A stretch of 5,772 nt of DNA from Lachnospiraceae bacterium (lineage in GTDB: Bacteria; Bacillota; Clostridia; Lachnospirales; Lachnospiraceae), in NCBI GenBank assembly GCA_017444545.1, contig JAFSWJ010000378.1, positions 1-5,772 on the forward strand. The letters run 5' to 3'. The notes beneath the pieces are model-generated. The model saw only the letters and a list, made by a program, of their open reading frames with translations. It did not search any database and was not told where the DNA came from. Below are positions 1 to 5,138 of the stretch, piece after piece; the stretch's first letter is position 1; every line of letters starts with the position of its first letter. The translations under genes and the position numbers were made by a program.

Positions 1-1
1 T

Positions 2-1114
2 AATAAGAAAATCTCCAGAGCCAAGCTTGCTTATCTCATTGATGCAACAGCGGCTCCGGTCTGCATCATCGCTCCCATCTCCTCATGGGCCGCAGCTGTA
101 TCCGGCTTTGCACCCGAGGGTACCAACGGACTGATGCTGTTCATCAAAGCCATCCCGTATAACTACTACGCACTCCTGACCATAGTCATGATGATACTGC
201 TTTCCGTAATGAAACTGGATTTCGGTCCCATGGCAAAGCATGAAGAGAATGCCCTGAACGGCGACATCTTCACCGTGGCAGGAAAAAATGATACGGAAGA
301 CACCACCGTTTCCGGCAAAGGTACGGTTGCCGATCTCGTATTTCCGGTTATCGCCCTCATAATCTGCTGCATCATTGGCATGATCTATACGGGAGGCTTC
401 TTCGGGGGAGAATCCTTTGTTGATTCCTTTGCAAACAGTGATGCATCAGTGGGACTGGTCCTTGGAAGCTTTGTGGGGCTTGTGATCACCCTGATCTTTT
501 ACCTGATCAGAAGAGTCCTTCCCTTCAAAGACTGCATGACATGTATTCCCGAAGGCTTCAAGGCCATGGTACCCGCCATCATCATCCTTTCCCTTGCCTG
601 GACACTGAAGGCCATGACAGATTCACTCGGAGCTGCAGAATATGTGGCAGGTCTTGTTTCAAACAGTGCCGGCTCACTTCTGAGTCTTCTGCCCGCAATA
701 ATCTTTGTCATTGCAGCCTTCCTCGCCTTTGCGACAGGAACCTCATGGGGAACCTTCGGCATACTGATCCCCATCACCCTTAATGTATTTCCGCTCGAGA
801 ACGGGGACCCCATCTCCATCATCTGCGTCTCTGCCTGCATGGCAGGTGCTGTATGCGGCGACCACTGCTCTCCCATCTCGGATACGACCATCATGTCCTC
901 AGCCGGAGCCCGGTGTGATCATATCGCCCATGTTTCGACACAGCTTCCCTATGCGCTCACAGCTACCGGAATATCATTCCTGACCTATATCCTTGCTGGA
1001 TTCGTCAAAAATGCAGCCATATGCCTCATTTTCGGTCTGATCATCACATGCCTCACCATGATCTGCATCAGATATGTGCTTCGAAACGACAAAAAGGAAA
1101 AGGCCGGAGCCTGA
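2..1114 (+). CDS. NhaC-family Na+/H+ antiporter, 5'-truncated by window edge
   Basis: An integral membrane secondary transporter, expected to exchange cytoplasmic Na+ for protons or to swap related organic or ionic substrates. The frame is open from base 2 with no start, so the N-terminus lies outside; 370 residues are visible, while the family usually has about 450-520. The visible part begins NKKISRAKLAYLIDATAAPV, a conserved NhaC stretch, followed by several hydrophobic segments (roughly residues 50-72, 110-132, 149-170, 187-204, 226-245, 270-285, 318-357). Two family hallmarks are clear: TGTSWGT at about 245-251 and CGDHCSPISDTT at about 285-296. The hydrophilic loop near 75-108 is a cytoplasmic-loop candidate. 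The protein ends in a short basic tail. An internal ATG at 134 is not the start, because conserved sequence precedes it. The family call is secure; the exact substrate (sodium versus, for example, malate/lactate as in MleN-like members) is inference. Confidence 0.92.
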   Translation, partial: NKKISRAKLAYLIDATAAPVCIIAPISSWAAAVSGFAPEGTNGLMLFIKAIPYNYYALLTIVMMILLSVMKLDFGPMAKHEENALNGDIFTVAGKNDTEDTTVSGKGTVADLVFPVIALIICCIIGMIYTGGFFGGESFVDSFANSDASVGLVLGSFVGLVITLIFYLIRRVLPFKDCMTCIPEGFKAMVPAIIILSLAWTLKAMTDSLGAAEYVAGLVSNSAGSLLSLLPAIIFVIAAFLAFATGTSWGTFGILIPITLNVFPLENGDPISIICVSACMAGAVCGDHCSPISDTTIMSSAGARCDHIAHVSTQLPYALTATGISFLTYILAGFVKNAAICLIFGLIITCLTMICIRYVLRNDKKEKAGA

Positions 1115-1133
1115 TCCCTCATTGCACAACAAA

Positions 1134-1175
1134 ACCCTCTGCCGTATCGATCCTTTCGGCAGAGGGTCTTTTTTT
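1134..1175 (+). terminator. Rho-independent terminator, probably bidirectional
   Basis: An 11-bp perfect stem (ACCCTCTGCCG at 1134-1144 with CGGCAGAGGGT at 1157-1167) and a 12-nt loop are followed by C and seven T (1169-1175). It lies 19 bp after the antiporter stop. Read on the minus strand, the same stem is followed by TTTTGTTGTG, so it can also stop the convergent aldolase gene, which ends at 1187. Confidence 0.9.
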
Positions 1176-1186
1176 GATCGGATCAT

Positions 1187-2161
1187 TTAATCCTGGGCCA
1201 CTATCTCCGTGTAGAATTCCACATAATCCTTTCTCTTTTCCTTCGTAAAGGCAATGGCCGTACGTGGATGCTGGTTCAGGTAACCCGTCATGAGATACTG
1301 GAGATCATATCCCCATATCGTGCCGCTTTCCCGTAACGGAACCATGTAATTCTCCACAAACTGTATCACGGGATAGATGTTAAACTTGGGATTTCTCAGG
1401 AAAGACAGGAGATTCTCCATGGAGCAGTTTCCGGCTCCACGACCCATTCCGTTGTAGGTGGCGTCGACCCAGTTGACTCCGTCTCCTATCGCTTCTATGG
1501 TGTTTGCAAAAGCCAGCTGAAGATTGTTGTGTGCATGGATACCCACCTGCTTGTTGTGCTTCGTGCACACCTCAAGGTATGTATCCGCGATCCTCTGCAC
1601 CTGCTCGGGGAAAAGAGCCCCGAAGCTGTCCACTATGTAGATGACATCCGCCGGAGACTGGCACAGCATATCGAGAGCTACCTTTATATCACCTTCTCTG
1701 GCATTTGAAATGGCCATGATGTTGCAGGTCACCTCATATCCCTTCTTTTTTGCATCCTCGATCATGTCGATGGCTGCAGGTATTGTATTGATGTATGTTG
1801 CAACCCTGATACAGTCGAGAGGGGAATTCTTCCTTTCGCGTATGTCCTGCTTGTAGTTTGTACGTCCGACATCCGCCATTACCGCAAGCTTGATGGCTGA
1901 ATTTTTTTCTCCAATGACCTTCACTATGTCATCATCGTTGCAGAACTTCCACTTTCCGAACTTCTTCGGATCGAACATTTCCTTTGAGGACTTGTAGCCC
2001 AGCTCCATATAATCCACGCCTGCCCTGATATTCGTCATGTAAAGGCTTTTGACAAACTCATCCTCAAAGCGGAAGTCATTGACCAGACCTCCGTCCCTCA
2101 TTGTCGCATCAACGACCTTGATCTCCTTCCTGTAACCCAGAAGGTGTGATATTTCTTTCAT
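1187..2161 (-). CDS. Stand-alone DRE-TIM (HMGL/DmpG-like) aldolase-domain protein
   Basis: A TIM-barrel enzyme of the HMG-CoA lyase-like / 4-hydroxy-2-oxovalerate aldolase superfamily, expected to be cytosolic, metal-dependent and to make or break C-C bonds through an enolate. Of its 324 residues, DATMRDGG (18-25) is the R-D signature at the end of the first strand, DSFG (178-181) matches the DSGG-like segment of DmpG proteins, HAHNN (209-213) supplies the two metal-binding histidines, and GMGRGAGN (238-245) is the glycine-rich loop. The residue after RDGG is Leu26, where DmpG/BphI aldolases have their catalytic base His. No acylating aldehyde dehydrogenase partner is visible. The start is well supported: GAGGAG (2173-2168) lies 6 nt before the ATG. 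The gene follows the HdeD-like gene by 47 bp with no obvious terminator, so co-transcription is likely. Superfamily membership is secure; the substrate is unknown. Databases tend to call such proteins 'aldolase catalytic domain-containing'. Confidence 0.88.
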   Translation of the reverse strand: MKEISHLLGYRKEIKVVDATMRDGGLVNDFRFEDEFVKSLYMTNIRAGVDYMELGYKSSKEMFDPKKFGKWKFCNDDDIVKVIGEKNSAIKLAVMADVGRTNYKQDIRERKNSPLDCIRVATYINTIPAAIDMIEDAKKKGYEVTCNIMAISNAREGDIKVALDMLCQSPADVIYIVDSFGALFPEQVQRIADTYLEVCTKHNKQVGIHAHNNLQLAFANTIEAIGDGVNWVDATYNGMGRGAGNCSMENLLSFLRNPKFNIYPVIQFVENYMVPLRESGTIWGYDLQYLMTGYLNQHPRTAIAFTKEKRKDYVEFYTEIVAQD

Positions 2162-2208
2162 AATTTTCTCCTCAGATCAGATTTCCGTCCTTTCGCCGGG
2201 CGGTTTTA

Positions 2209-2895
2209 TTATATATCCTCGTTGAAGACAGGCTCTTCGTCCTTTTTGTCCTCACTTTTCTCTTCTTTTTCTTCTTCCTTTACGCTTTCGCTGTCGTCTT
2301 TCACATCAGTCACAACGACTTCCTCCGCATCCACGACCTCTTCTCCGGCCTTCTTTACACTCTTTGCGCCTGAAAGGAGCATTATCATGGAAATGAGTTT
2401 TACGATGGCACTTATTATAATAAAGACTCCCGCTGCAAAGATAAGCGTTCTGTCAGTCTGAAAAGGATTTACCAGCGCTATGATTCCCAGGATGATGAGT
2501 ATTCCCGCGCTGACCAGCATGAACGGCCAGTTCTTCTCCTTGAAATGGATCAGATCAACGGCATTCTGGAGCTGTGTGATACCTGCTACGATTATCATGA
2601 ATCCGATGATGAAGCCCACGAGGGTTGATATGAAAGAAGGCCTGATCAGAAAATACACCGCAAGCACCGACAGAATGAGACCATAAGCCAGTCCGTTTTT
2701 CTGAATGCCTGCAAAATTCTTCTCACTGAAGTAGGCACAGATACTGGTGATACCTGCTACCAGCAGAACAATGGAAAATACTCTTCCCAATGTCACAAAG
2801 GCAACTCCGGGAAACATCACAAAGTAGATCCCGAGCAAAAGATACAGTACGCTGAACAAGATCTCACGTTTGGCAGTCGATTTCAAGAAATCCAT
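2209..2895 (-). CDS. HdeD/DUF308-family membrane protein with charged C-terminal tail
   Basis: A 228-residue integral membrane protein. Six hydrophobic helices are visible at about residues 12-29, 34-55, 69-85, 89-108, 124-143 and 149-174, in the paired-repeat arrangement of HdeD proteins, including the repeated GITSIC/GITQLQ and FPG/RPS/NPF turn segments. Residues 181-228 form a hydrophilic, very acidic Glu/Asp/Lys tail, probably cytoplasmic and disordered. HdeD of Escherichia coli is linked to acid resistance; in Firmicutes the role is unknown and no acid-resistance partners are visible here. The frame runs 16 codons further upstream to a GTG at 2943, but I choose the ATG at 2895: it has GGGGG (2907-2903) 7 nt ahead, it starts the MDFLKST segment typical of such proteins, and the upstream codons overlap the predicted promoter. 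It is probably first in a two-gene unit with the aldolase-like gene. Confidence 0.85.
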   Translation of the reverse strand: MDFLKSTAKREILFSVLYLLLGIYFVMFPGVAFVTLGRVFSIVLLVAGITSICAYFSEKNFAGIQKNGLAYGLILSVLAVYFLIRPSFISTLVGFIIGFMIIVAGITQLQNAVDLIHFKEKNWPFMLVSAGILIILGIIALVNPFQTDRTLIFAAGVFIIISAIVKLISMIMLLSGAKSVKKAGEEVVDAEEVVVTDVKDDSESVKEEEKEEKSEDKKDEEPVFNEDI

Positions 2896-2902
2896 AAAAG
2901 TA

Positions 2903-2908
2903 CCCCCT
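2903..2908 (-). promoter_or_regulatory. Ribosome binding site fixing the HdeD-like start
   Basis: AGGGGG on the minus strand, preceded by an A-rich stretch, ends 7 nt before the ATG at 2895. It decides for this start over the GTG at 2943, which has no such site. Confidence 0.7.
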
Positions 2909-2933
2909 TTTTTTAAAAATGCTTTGGAATAGT

Positions 2934-2962
2934 ATTTTAACACTAACGGGGGATTTTTTAAA
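2934..2962 (-). promoter_or_regulatory. Predicted sigma-A promoter for the HdeD-like/aldolase unit
   Basis: On the minus strand, TTTAAA (2962-2957; 4/6 to TTGACA) is separated by exactly 17 nt from TAAAAT (2939-2934; 5/6 to TATAAT). The -10 is preceded by TGT, making an extended -10. Transcription would start near 2927, leaving a leader of about 30 nt with the ribosome binding site. One bp separates the -35 from hairpin repeat copy A. The prediction rests on motif matching only. Confidence 0.5.
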
Positions 2963-2963
2963 G

Positions 2964-2983
2964 CACGGGGACGGTTCTCTGTG
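2964..2983 (+). repeat. GGGACGGTTCTCTGT repeat, copy A (REP-like hairpin)
   Basis: The 15-mer core is at 2968-2982. On the plus strand the copy folds as CACGGGGA (2964-2971), loop CGGT, TCTCTGTG (2976-2983): eight uninterrupted pairs, two of them G-U. On the minus strand those two pairs become A-C mismatches, so the plus strand is the better folder. It lies 7 bp beyond the stop of the small gene (2991) and next to the predicted HdeD-unit promoter. A further 8-nt match to the left arm (ACGGGGGA, 2945-2952) may be a remnant of another copy. Confidence 0.85.
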
Positions 2984-2990
2984 ACAGGTT

Positions 2991-3245
2991 TTATTTCTTC
3001 TTTCCCATAAAGGCATCCATGACATCCACATTTTTGGCCAGCCCGTATATGCTTTCCTTTTCTTTAATGATGTAGTCCTTCAAAGCAGCTGTCTCTTCCC
3101 TCGAAAAACCGGCATTGCTCACAAGGGCGCACTCCGGCAGGACAAACTCCGCCTTCCGCTCCCTGTCCTCAAACATAACATATATGGCCTTACTGCCTTT
3201 TGTCTGTGTCACGGATGACACGCTCATCTTTATCTCATCGCTCAT
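2991..3245 (-). CDS. Small hypothetical protein, 84 residues
   Basis: I do not recognise this protein. It starts MSDEIKMSVSSV, has a probable beta-rich N-terminal half (residues 6-42, including AIYVMFEDRERKAEFVLPEC), then a helical C-terminal half (residues 48-80: SREETAALKDYIIKEKESIYGLAKNVDVMDAFM) ending in GKKK. There is no signal peptide or membrane segment, so it is probably cytosolic; Cys39 is the only cysteine. The alternation of charged and hydrophobic residues argues for a real folded protein. The frame continues upstream to a GTG at 3308, but that extension is read through two copies of the hairpin repeat (giving ...RTVPL...), so the ATG at 3245 is preferred. No Shine-Dalgarno lies before it; an extended -10 sits 10-18 bp upstream, suggesting a nearly leaderless mRNA. 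A second in-frame ATG at 3227 is an alternative. Repeat copies lie on both sides of the gene. Confidence 0.68.
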   Translation of the reverse strand: MSDEIKMSVSSVTQTKGSKAIYVMFEDRERKAEFVLPECALVSNAGFSREETAALKDYIIKEKESIYGLAKNVDVMDAFMGKKK

Positions 3246-3254
3246 AATAACAAC

Positions 3255-3263
3255 ATTATAACA
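3255..3263 (-). promoter_or_regulatory. Extended -10 promoter for the small gene
   Basis: The minus strand reads TGTTATAAT (3263-3255): a perfect TATAAT with the TG of an extended -10. No TTGACA-like -35 is present at the usual spacing, where repeat copy B begins. Transcription should start about 3 nt before the ATG at 3245, which would give a nearly leaderless transcript. Confidence 0.5.
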
Positions 3264-3271
3264 CAGCCGTA

Positions 3272-3292
3272 ACAGAGGGACGGTTCTCTGTA
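3272..3292 (+). repeat. GGGACGGTTCTCTGT repeat, copy B
   Basis: The 15-mer core is at 3277-3291, identical to copies A and C and in the same orientation. Here the left arm is changed (AGAGGGA in place of CGGGGA), so that next to the CGGT loop there are five pairs, then a mismatch. An alternative fold pairs ACAGAG (3272-3277) with CTCTGT (3286-3291). The copy occupies the -35 region of the small gene's promoter. Confidence 0.82.
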
Positions 3293-3303
3293 ACGCGATA
3301 CCC

Positions 3304-3330
3304 GACACGGGGGACGGTTCTCTGTTTCAG
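3304..3330 (+). repeat. GGGACGGTTCTCTGT repeat, copy C
   Basis: The 15-mer core is at 3311-3325, same orientation, 34 bp from copy B. The left arm is ACACGGGGGA, with one more G than copy A, which would bulge in the hairpin. It ends 12 bp upstream of the tRNA promoter -35. Confidence 0.82.
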
Positions 3331-3341
3331 TCCGCCGACAC

Positions 3342-3370
3342 TTGACAGTGCCGTACAATTAAACTAAACT
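3342..3370 (+). promoter_or_regulatory. Sigma-A promoter of the tRNA-Gly gene
   Basis: A perfect TTGACA (3342-3347), a 17-nt spacer and TAAACT (3365-3370; 4/6 to TATAAT). Expected transcription start is about 3377, only a few bases before the mature tRNA 5' end at 3380. Confidence 0.75.
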
Positions 3371-3379
3371 ATCCCTTGT

Positions 3380-3451
3380 GCGGATGTAGCACAATGGTTA
3401 GTGCGCCGGCTTCCCAAGCCGGACACGTGGGTTCGATTCCCATCATCCGCT
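3380..3451 (+). tRNA. tRNA-Gly (anticodon CCC)
   Basis: It carries glycine to GGG codons. The cloverleaf is complete: acceptor GCGGATG (3380-3386) with CATCCGC (3444-3450); D stem GCAC/GTGC with loop AATGGTTA; anticodon stem CCGGC (3406-3410) with GCCGG (3418-3422) around loop TTCCCAA, anticodon CCC at 3413-3415; T arm GTGGG, TTCGATT, CCCAT with one G-U pair. The discriminator base is U (3451), as usual for bacterial tRNA-Gly. CCA is not encoded: TAA follows, so CCA must be added after transcription. It has its own promoter and terminator and appears monocistronic. Confidence 0.96.
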
Positions 3452-3452
3452 T

Positions 3453-3480
3453 AAAAAGGGTCCCTGAAGGGGCCCTTTTT
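3453..3480 (+). terminator. tRNA-Gly terminator
   Basis: AAAAAGGGTCCC (3453-3464) pairs over 12 bp with GGGGCCCTTTTT (3469-3480) around loop TGAA, with one T-G pair; the five T lie at the 3' end of the stem. It starts 2 nt after the tRNA. The symmetry means it could also act on minus-strand transcripts. It lies inside the unit bounded by the duplicated tRNA 3' end. Confidence 0.85.
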
Positions 3481-3580
3481 AAGCGGATAAGACCTCGAAC
3501 CCAAGGTTCGAGGTCTACGCTCCGCTTCGGTCGGCGCAAAGCCGATGTCCACTGGACATCGTGCGCCCCATCATCCGCTT
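3481..3580. other. Structured element of unknown type after the tRNA
   Basis: About 100 bp with strong inverted repeats and no plausible gene. AAGCGGAT (3481-3488) is the exact complement of ATCCGCTT (3573-3580) and can close the whole element. Inside are two arms. Arm 1 is AGACCTCGAACC (3490-3501) with GGTTCGAGGTCT (3505-3516), 12 bp with a 3-nt loop. Arm 2 is GGCGCA (3533-3538) with TGCGCC (3562-3567), a 4-nt bulge (3539-3542), then CGATGTCC (3543-3550) with GGACATCG (3554-3561) around ACT. TCCGCTT occurs again at 3521-3527, between the arms, and offers an alternative 7-bp pairing with 3481-3487. The fold works on either strand. It may be a structured RNA, a folded DNA repeat or an insertion; nothing identifies the family. 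Confidence 0.65.
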
Positions 3581-3581
3581 A
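3567..3581 (+). repeat. Duplicate of the tRNA-Gly 3' end
   Basis: CCCATCATCCGCTTA is identical to 3439-3453, which spans the last T-loop base, the T stem 3' strand, the acceptor 3' strand, the discriminator and two flanking bases of the tRNA. The copies are direct repeats 128 bp apart and enclose the tRNA terminator and the structured element. The bases just before the second copy, GTGCGCC (3561-3567), also occur in the tRNA D-arm region (3401-3407). This is the layout of an att-site pair at a tRNA 3' end, but no integrase is visible. Confidence 0.75.
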
Positions 3582-3588
3582 GATATTA

Positions 3589-3624
3589 AAATCCCGATTT
3601 TCCTTCAAATCGGGATTTATTTTT
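3589..3624. terminator. Bidirectional terminator between the tRNA region and hemZ
   Basis: AAATCCCGATTT (3589-3600) and AAATCGGGATTT (3607-3618) form a 12-bp stem around TCCTTC. On the plus strand it runs into TTTATTTTT (3616-3624), and on the minus strand into TTTTAATA. It lies 66-102 bp past the hemZ stop and is a good terminator for that gene. It may have been the original tRNA terminator before the 128-bp unit arose. The rest of 3625-3689 is AT-rich with nothing recognisable. Confidence 0.82.
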
Positions 3625-3689
3625 GTCAAAAATGGTATATTTAGTATTATGTCAACCAATAACTCACTTTTATTGATTTATGTAAACCA

Positions 3690-5078
3690 TCATCTTCCAA
3701 ACAGTTTTTCCTTGCGAAGCCCCATTCCATCAGCATTTGCGATATACTGGTCCAGCATTTTGAAGTTTGCGCTCCTCCTGCAGGTTCCGTCTTCGTCAAC
3801 CTTCTTGCTGATCGCCCCCGCTCCGAGCGCGAGTATGTCGCAGACCTCTTCATTGATCAGGATATTATATATCCCGGGCTTCCCCTCTTTGGCAAAACCG
3901 GTGTTCTCAAGATTCCCGGACATGTTCTTCTGCCTGTACAGATAATAGGGCAAAAGACCCGCTTTCCGGCACCTTTCTATCGCCAGATCCATCATCAAAG
4001 CTGTGTCCGATTCCAGGATATATCCCTTTTCATCGATCACCTCCCTCAGCGCTGATGCCCGTTTTACCGCAAGAGAGTGTACGGTCAGGTTGTCAGGATC
4101 AAGCTCTGATACCCTTTGAAGGGTATATTCCACCTCCTTTATGGTTTCCTGCGGAAGACCCAGGATCAGATCCATGTTTATATTATCAAAACCCTCCTCA
4201 CGTGCCATCATAAACGCCCTTACTATATCCTCCGGAGTATGGGCCCGTCCTATCACCCTGAGGGTATTTTCGTTCATCGTCTGCGGGTTGATCGATATCC
4301 TGGAGACTCCGTTTTGCCTCAGAACCCGCAGTTTTTCGCGTGTTACGGTATCCGGGCGGCCGGCTTCCACCGTAAATTCCTTTAGTTTACATAAATCAAA
4401 CTGCCTTCTTATCCTTCCAAGCAGTTCGTCAAGCTCGTCCGGTTCAAGGGTGGTGGGTGTTCCTCCCCCGATATATACCGTATCTATGATCCTGCCGGCA
4501 AACAACGCCGACACAGTCTCCATTTCCCTGAAAAGAGCCGAAAGATAGCTTCTGACCATCTCCCTGTCCTTCCCGATCCTGTTCGAGGTAAAGGAACAAT
4601 ACAGGCAGGTGGTAGGGCAAAAGGGTATGTTCACATAGAGGCTGCAGCTTCCCTTTTCAAGCCCCGCCAGGATCTTTTTCTCCCTTTCGGCTATCTCTAC
4701 CGCAAGACGGGCCTTTTCTTCACTTACACGGTAGTCCTGCATCATCGCATCCGTAGTTTCCCCGACCCCCATTCCTTTTTCAAGCCTCCTGATGGCAAGA
4801 CGCACGGGTCTGATACCCGTCAGCGATCCCCAGGGCAGTACTTTCCCCGTCATTACGGAAAGTCTGTCATACAGTGACCTTTTGAATGTATCCCTGTCTT
4901 CAGCCGATACGGTCACTTTCTGCCTGTTCCCCTCAGAAAAACAGTAAATAAGGCAGGTTTCCCCGTTTTCCTGCCTTATTGCCTCCGTAACCTTTATCTC
5001 TTCCTCAGGGAAAAATGCCTTTGTCAGAGAATGGATCTCGTATTCATATTGTCCCGTATTATTGAATATCTCTATCAT
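3690..5078 (-). CDS. hemZ: HemZ-like radical SAM protein (coproporphyrinogen dehydrogenase family)
   Basis: A cytosolic radical SAM enzyme of the oxygen-independent coproporphyrinogen oxidase group, the form found in Firmicutes. Of its 462 residues, the N-terminal part (1-140) carries LPWGSLTGIRPVRL at 81-94, a segment I associate with HemZ rather than HemN or HemW. The radical SAM domain starts at LYVNIPFC (147-154) with CPTTCLYC: Cys154, Cys158 and Cys161 bind the 4Fe-4S cluster. Phe163 stands where HemN has its fourth Cys, as in HemW-type proteins. YIGGGTPTT (202-210) and EAGRPD (238-243) are the SAM-contact motifs, followed by INPQT (263-267) and DLILGLPQE (303-311). The C-terminal region has GAGAISK (419-425). 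Activity as a true decarboxylating dehydrogenase is not proven by the sequence, since relatives include heme chaperones; no other heme gene is in the window. The start at 5078 has only a weak Shine-Dalgarno. The amylase-family gene lies 91 bp upstream on the same strand. Confidence 0.9.
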   Translation of the reverse strand: MIEIFNNTGQYEYEIHSLTKAFFPEEEIKVTEAIRQENGETCLIYCFSEGNRQKVTVSAEDRDTFKRSLYDRLSVMTGKVLPWGSLTGIRPVRLAIRRLEKGMGVGETTDAMMQDYRVSEEKARLAVEIAEREKKILAGLEKGSCSLYVNIPFCPTTCLYCSFTSNRIGKDREMVRSYLSALFREMETVSALFAGRIIDTVYIGGGTPTTLEPDELDELLGRIRRQFDLCKLKEFTVEAGRPDTVTREKLRVLRQNGVSRISINPQTMNENTLRVIGRAHTPEDIVRAFMMAREEGFDNINMDLILGLPQETIKEVEYTLQRVSELDPDNLTVHSLAVKRASALREVIDEKGYILESDTALMMDLAIERCRKAGLLPYYLYRQKNMSGNLENTGFAKEGKPGIYNILINEEVCDILALGAGAISKKVDEDGTCRRSANFKMLDQYIANADGMGLRKEKLFGR

Positions 5079-5116
5079 ATTACCGAGTTATGTTAATCAT
5101 GTGAAAAATCCCCGTC

Positions 5117-5137
5117 ATCCGGTCCCCGTTTCCGGAT
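5117..5137 (-). other. Intergenic hairpin upstream of hemZ
   Basis: ATCCGG and CCGGAT (5132-5137 and 5117-5122) form a 6-bp stem with a 9-nt loop. On the minus strand GACGGGGA and then TTTTT follow, so the T run is 8 nt from the stem: at best a weak terminator or attenuator between the amylase-family gene and hemZ. Confidence 0.35.
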
Positions 5138-5138
5138 C

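Noticed and set aside
499..894. Minus-strand open frame opposite the antiporter gene
   Set aside because: It is a shadow of the conserved NhaC coding frame with no ribosome binding site or family features; other overlapping frames in hemZ and the aldolase gene were dismissed for the same reason.
2896..2943. Earlier GTG start for the HdeD-like protein
   Set aside because: It lacks a ribosome binding site and overlaps the predicted promoter; the ATG at 2895 has a strong site.
3246..3308. Upstream extension of the small gene to a GTG at 3308
   Set aside because: The extension is a translation of repeat copies C and B (giving RTVPL), crosses the predicted promoter and has no ribosome binding site, so it is an annotation trap rather than a protein N-terminus.
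2964..3330. CRISPR array
   Set aside because: The three repeats have a 15-bp core and unequal spacings (294 bp and 19 bp between cores), and no cas gene is present.
3481..3580. Retron msr/msd-type RNA
   Set aside because: Closing inverted repeats and arms superficially resemble one, but no reverse transcriptase gene is nearby and the closing repeat is explained by the tRNA 3' end sequence.
3481..3580. Second tRNA gene or tRNA pseudogene on the minus strand
   Set aside because: The closing stem and a GGTTCGA string look tRNA-like, but there is no anticodon arm, the arm containing GGTTCGA is a simple 12-bp hairpin, and the arms do not match a cloverleaf.
3439..3581. A genuine integrative element or prophage att pair
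   Set aside because: Only 128 bp separates the repeats, and there is no integrase, excisionase or phage gene in the window. Kept only as a mini-element or scar hypothesis.
3376..3582. Plus-strand open frame of 68 codons over the tRNA and structured element
   Set aside because: It is a translation through tRNA-Gly, its terminator and the inverted repeats, with no coding character.
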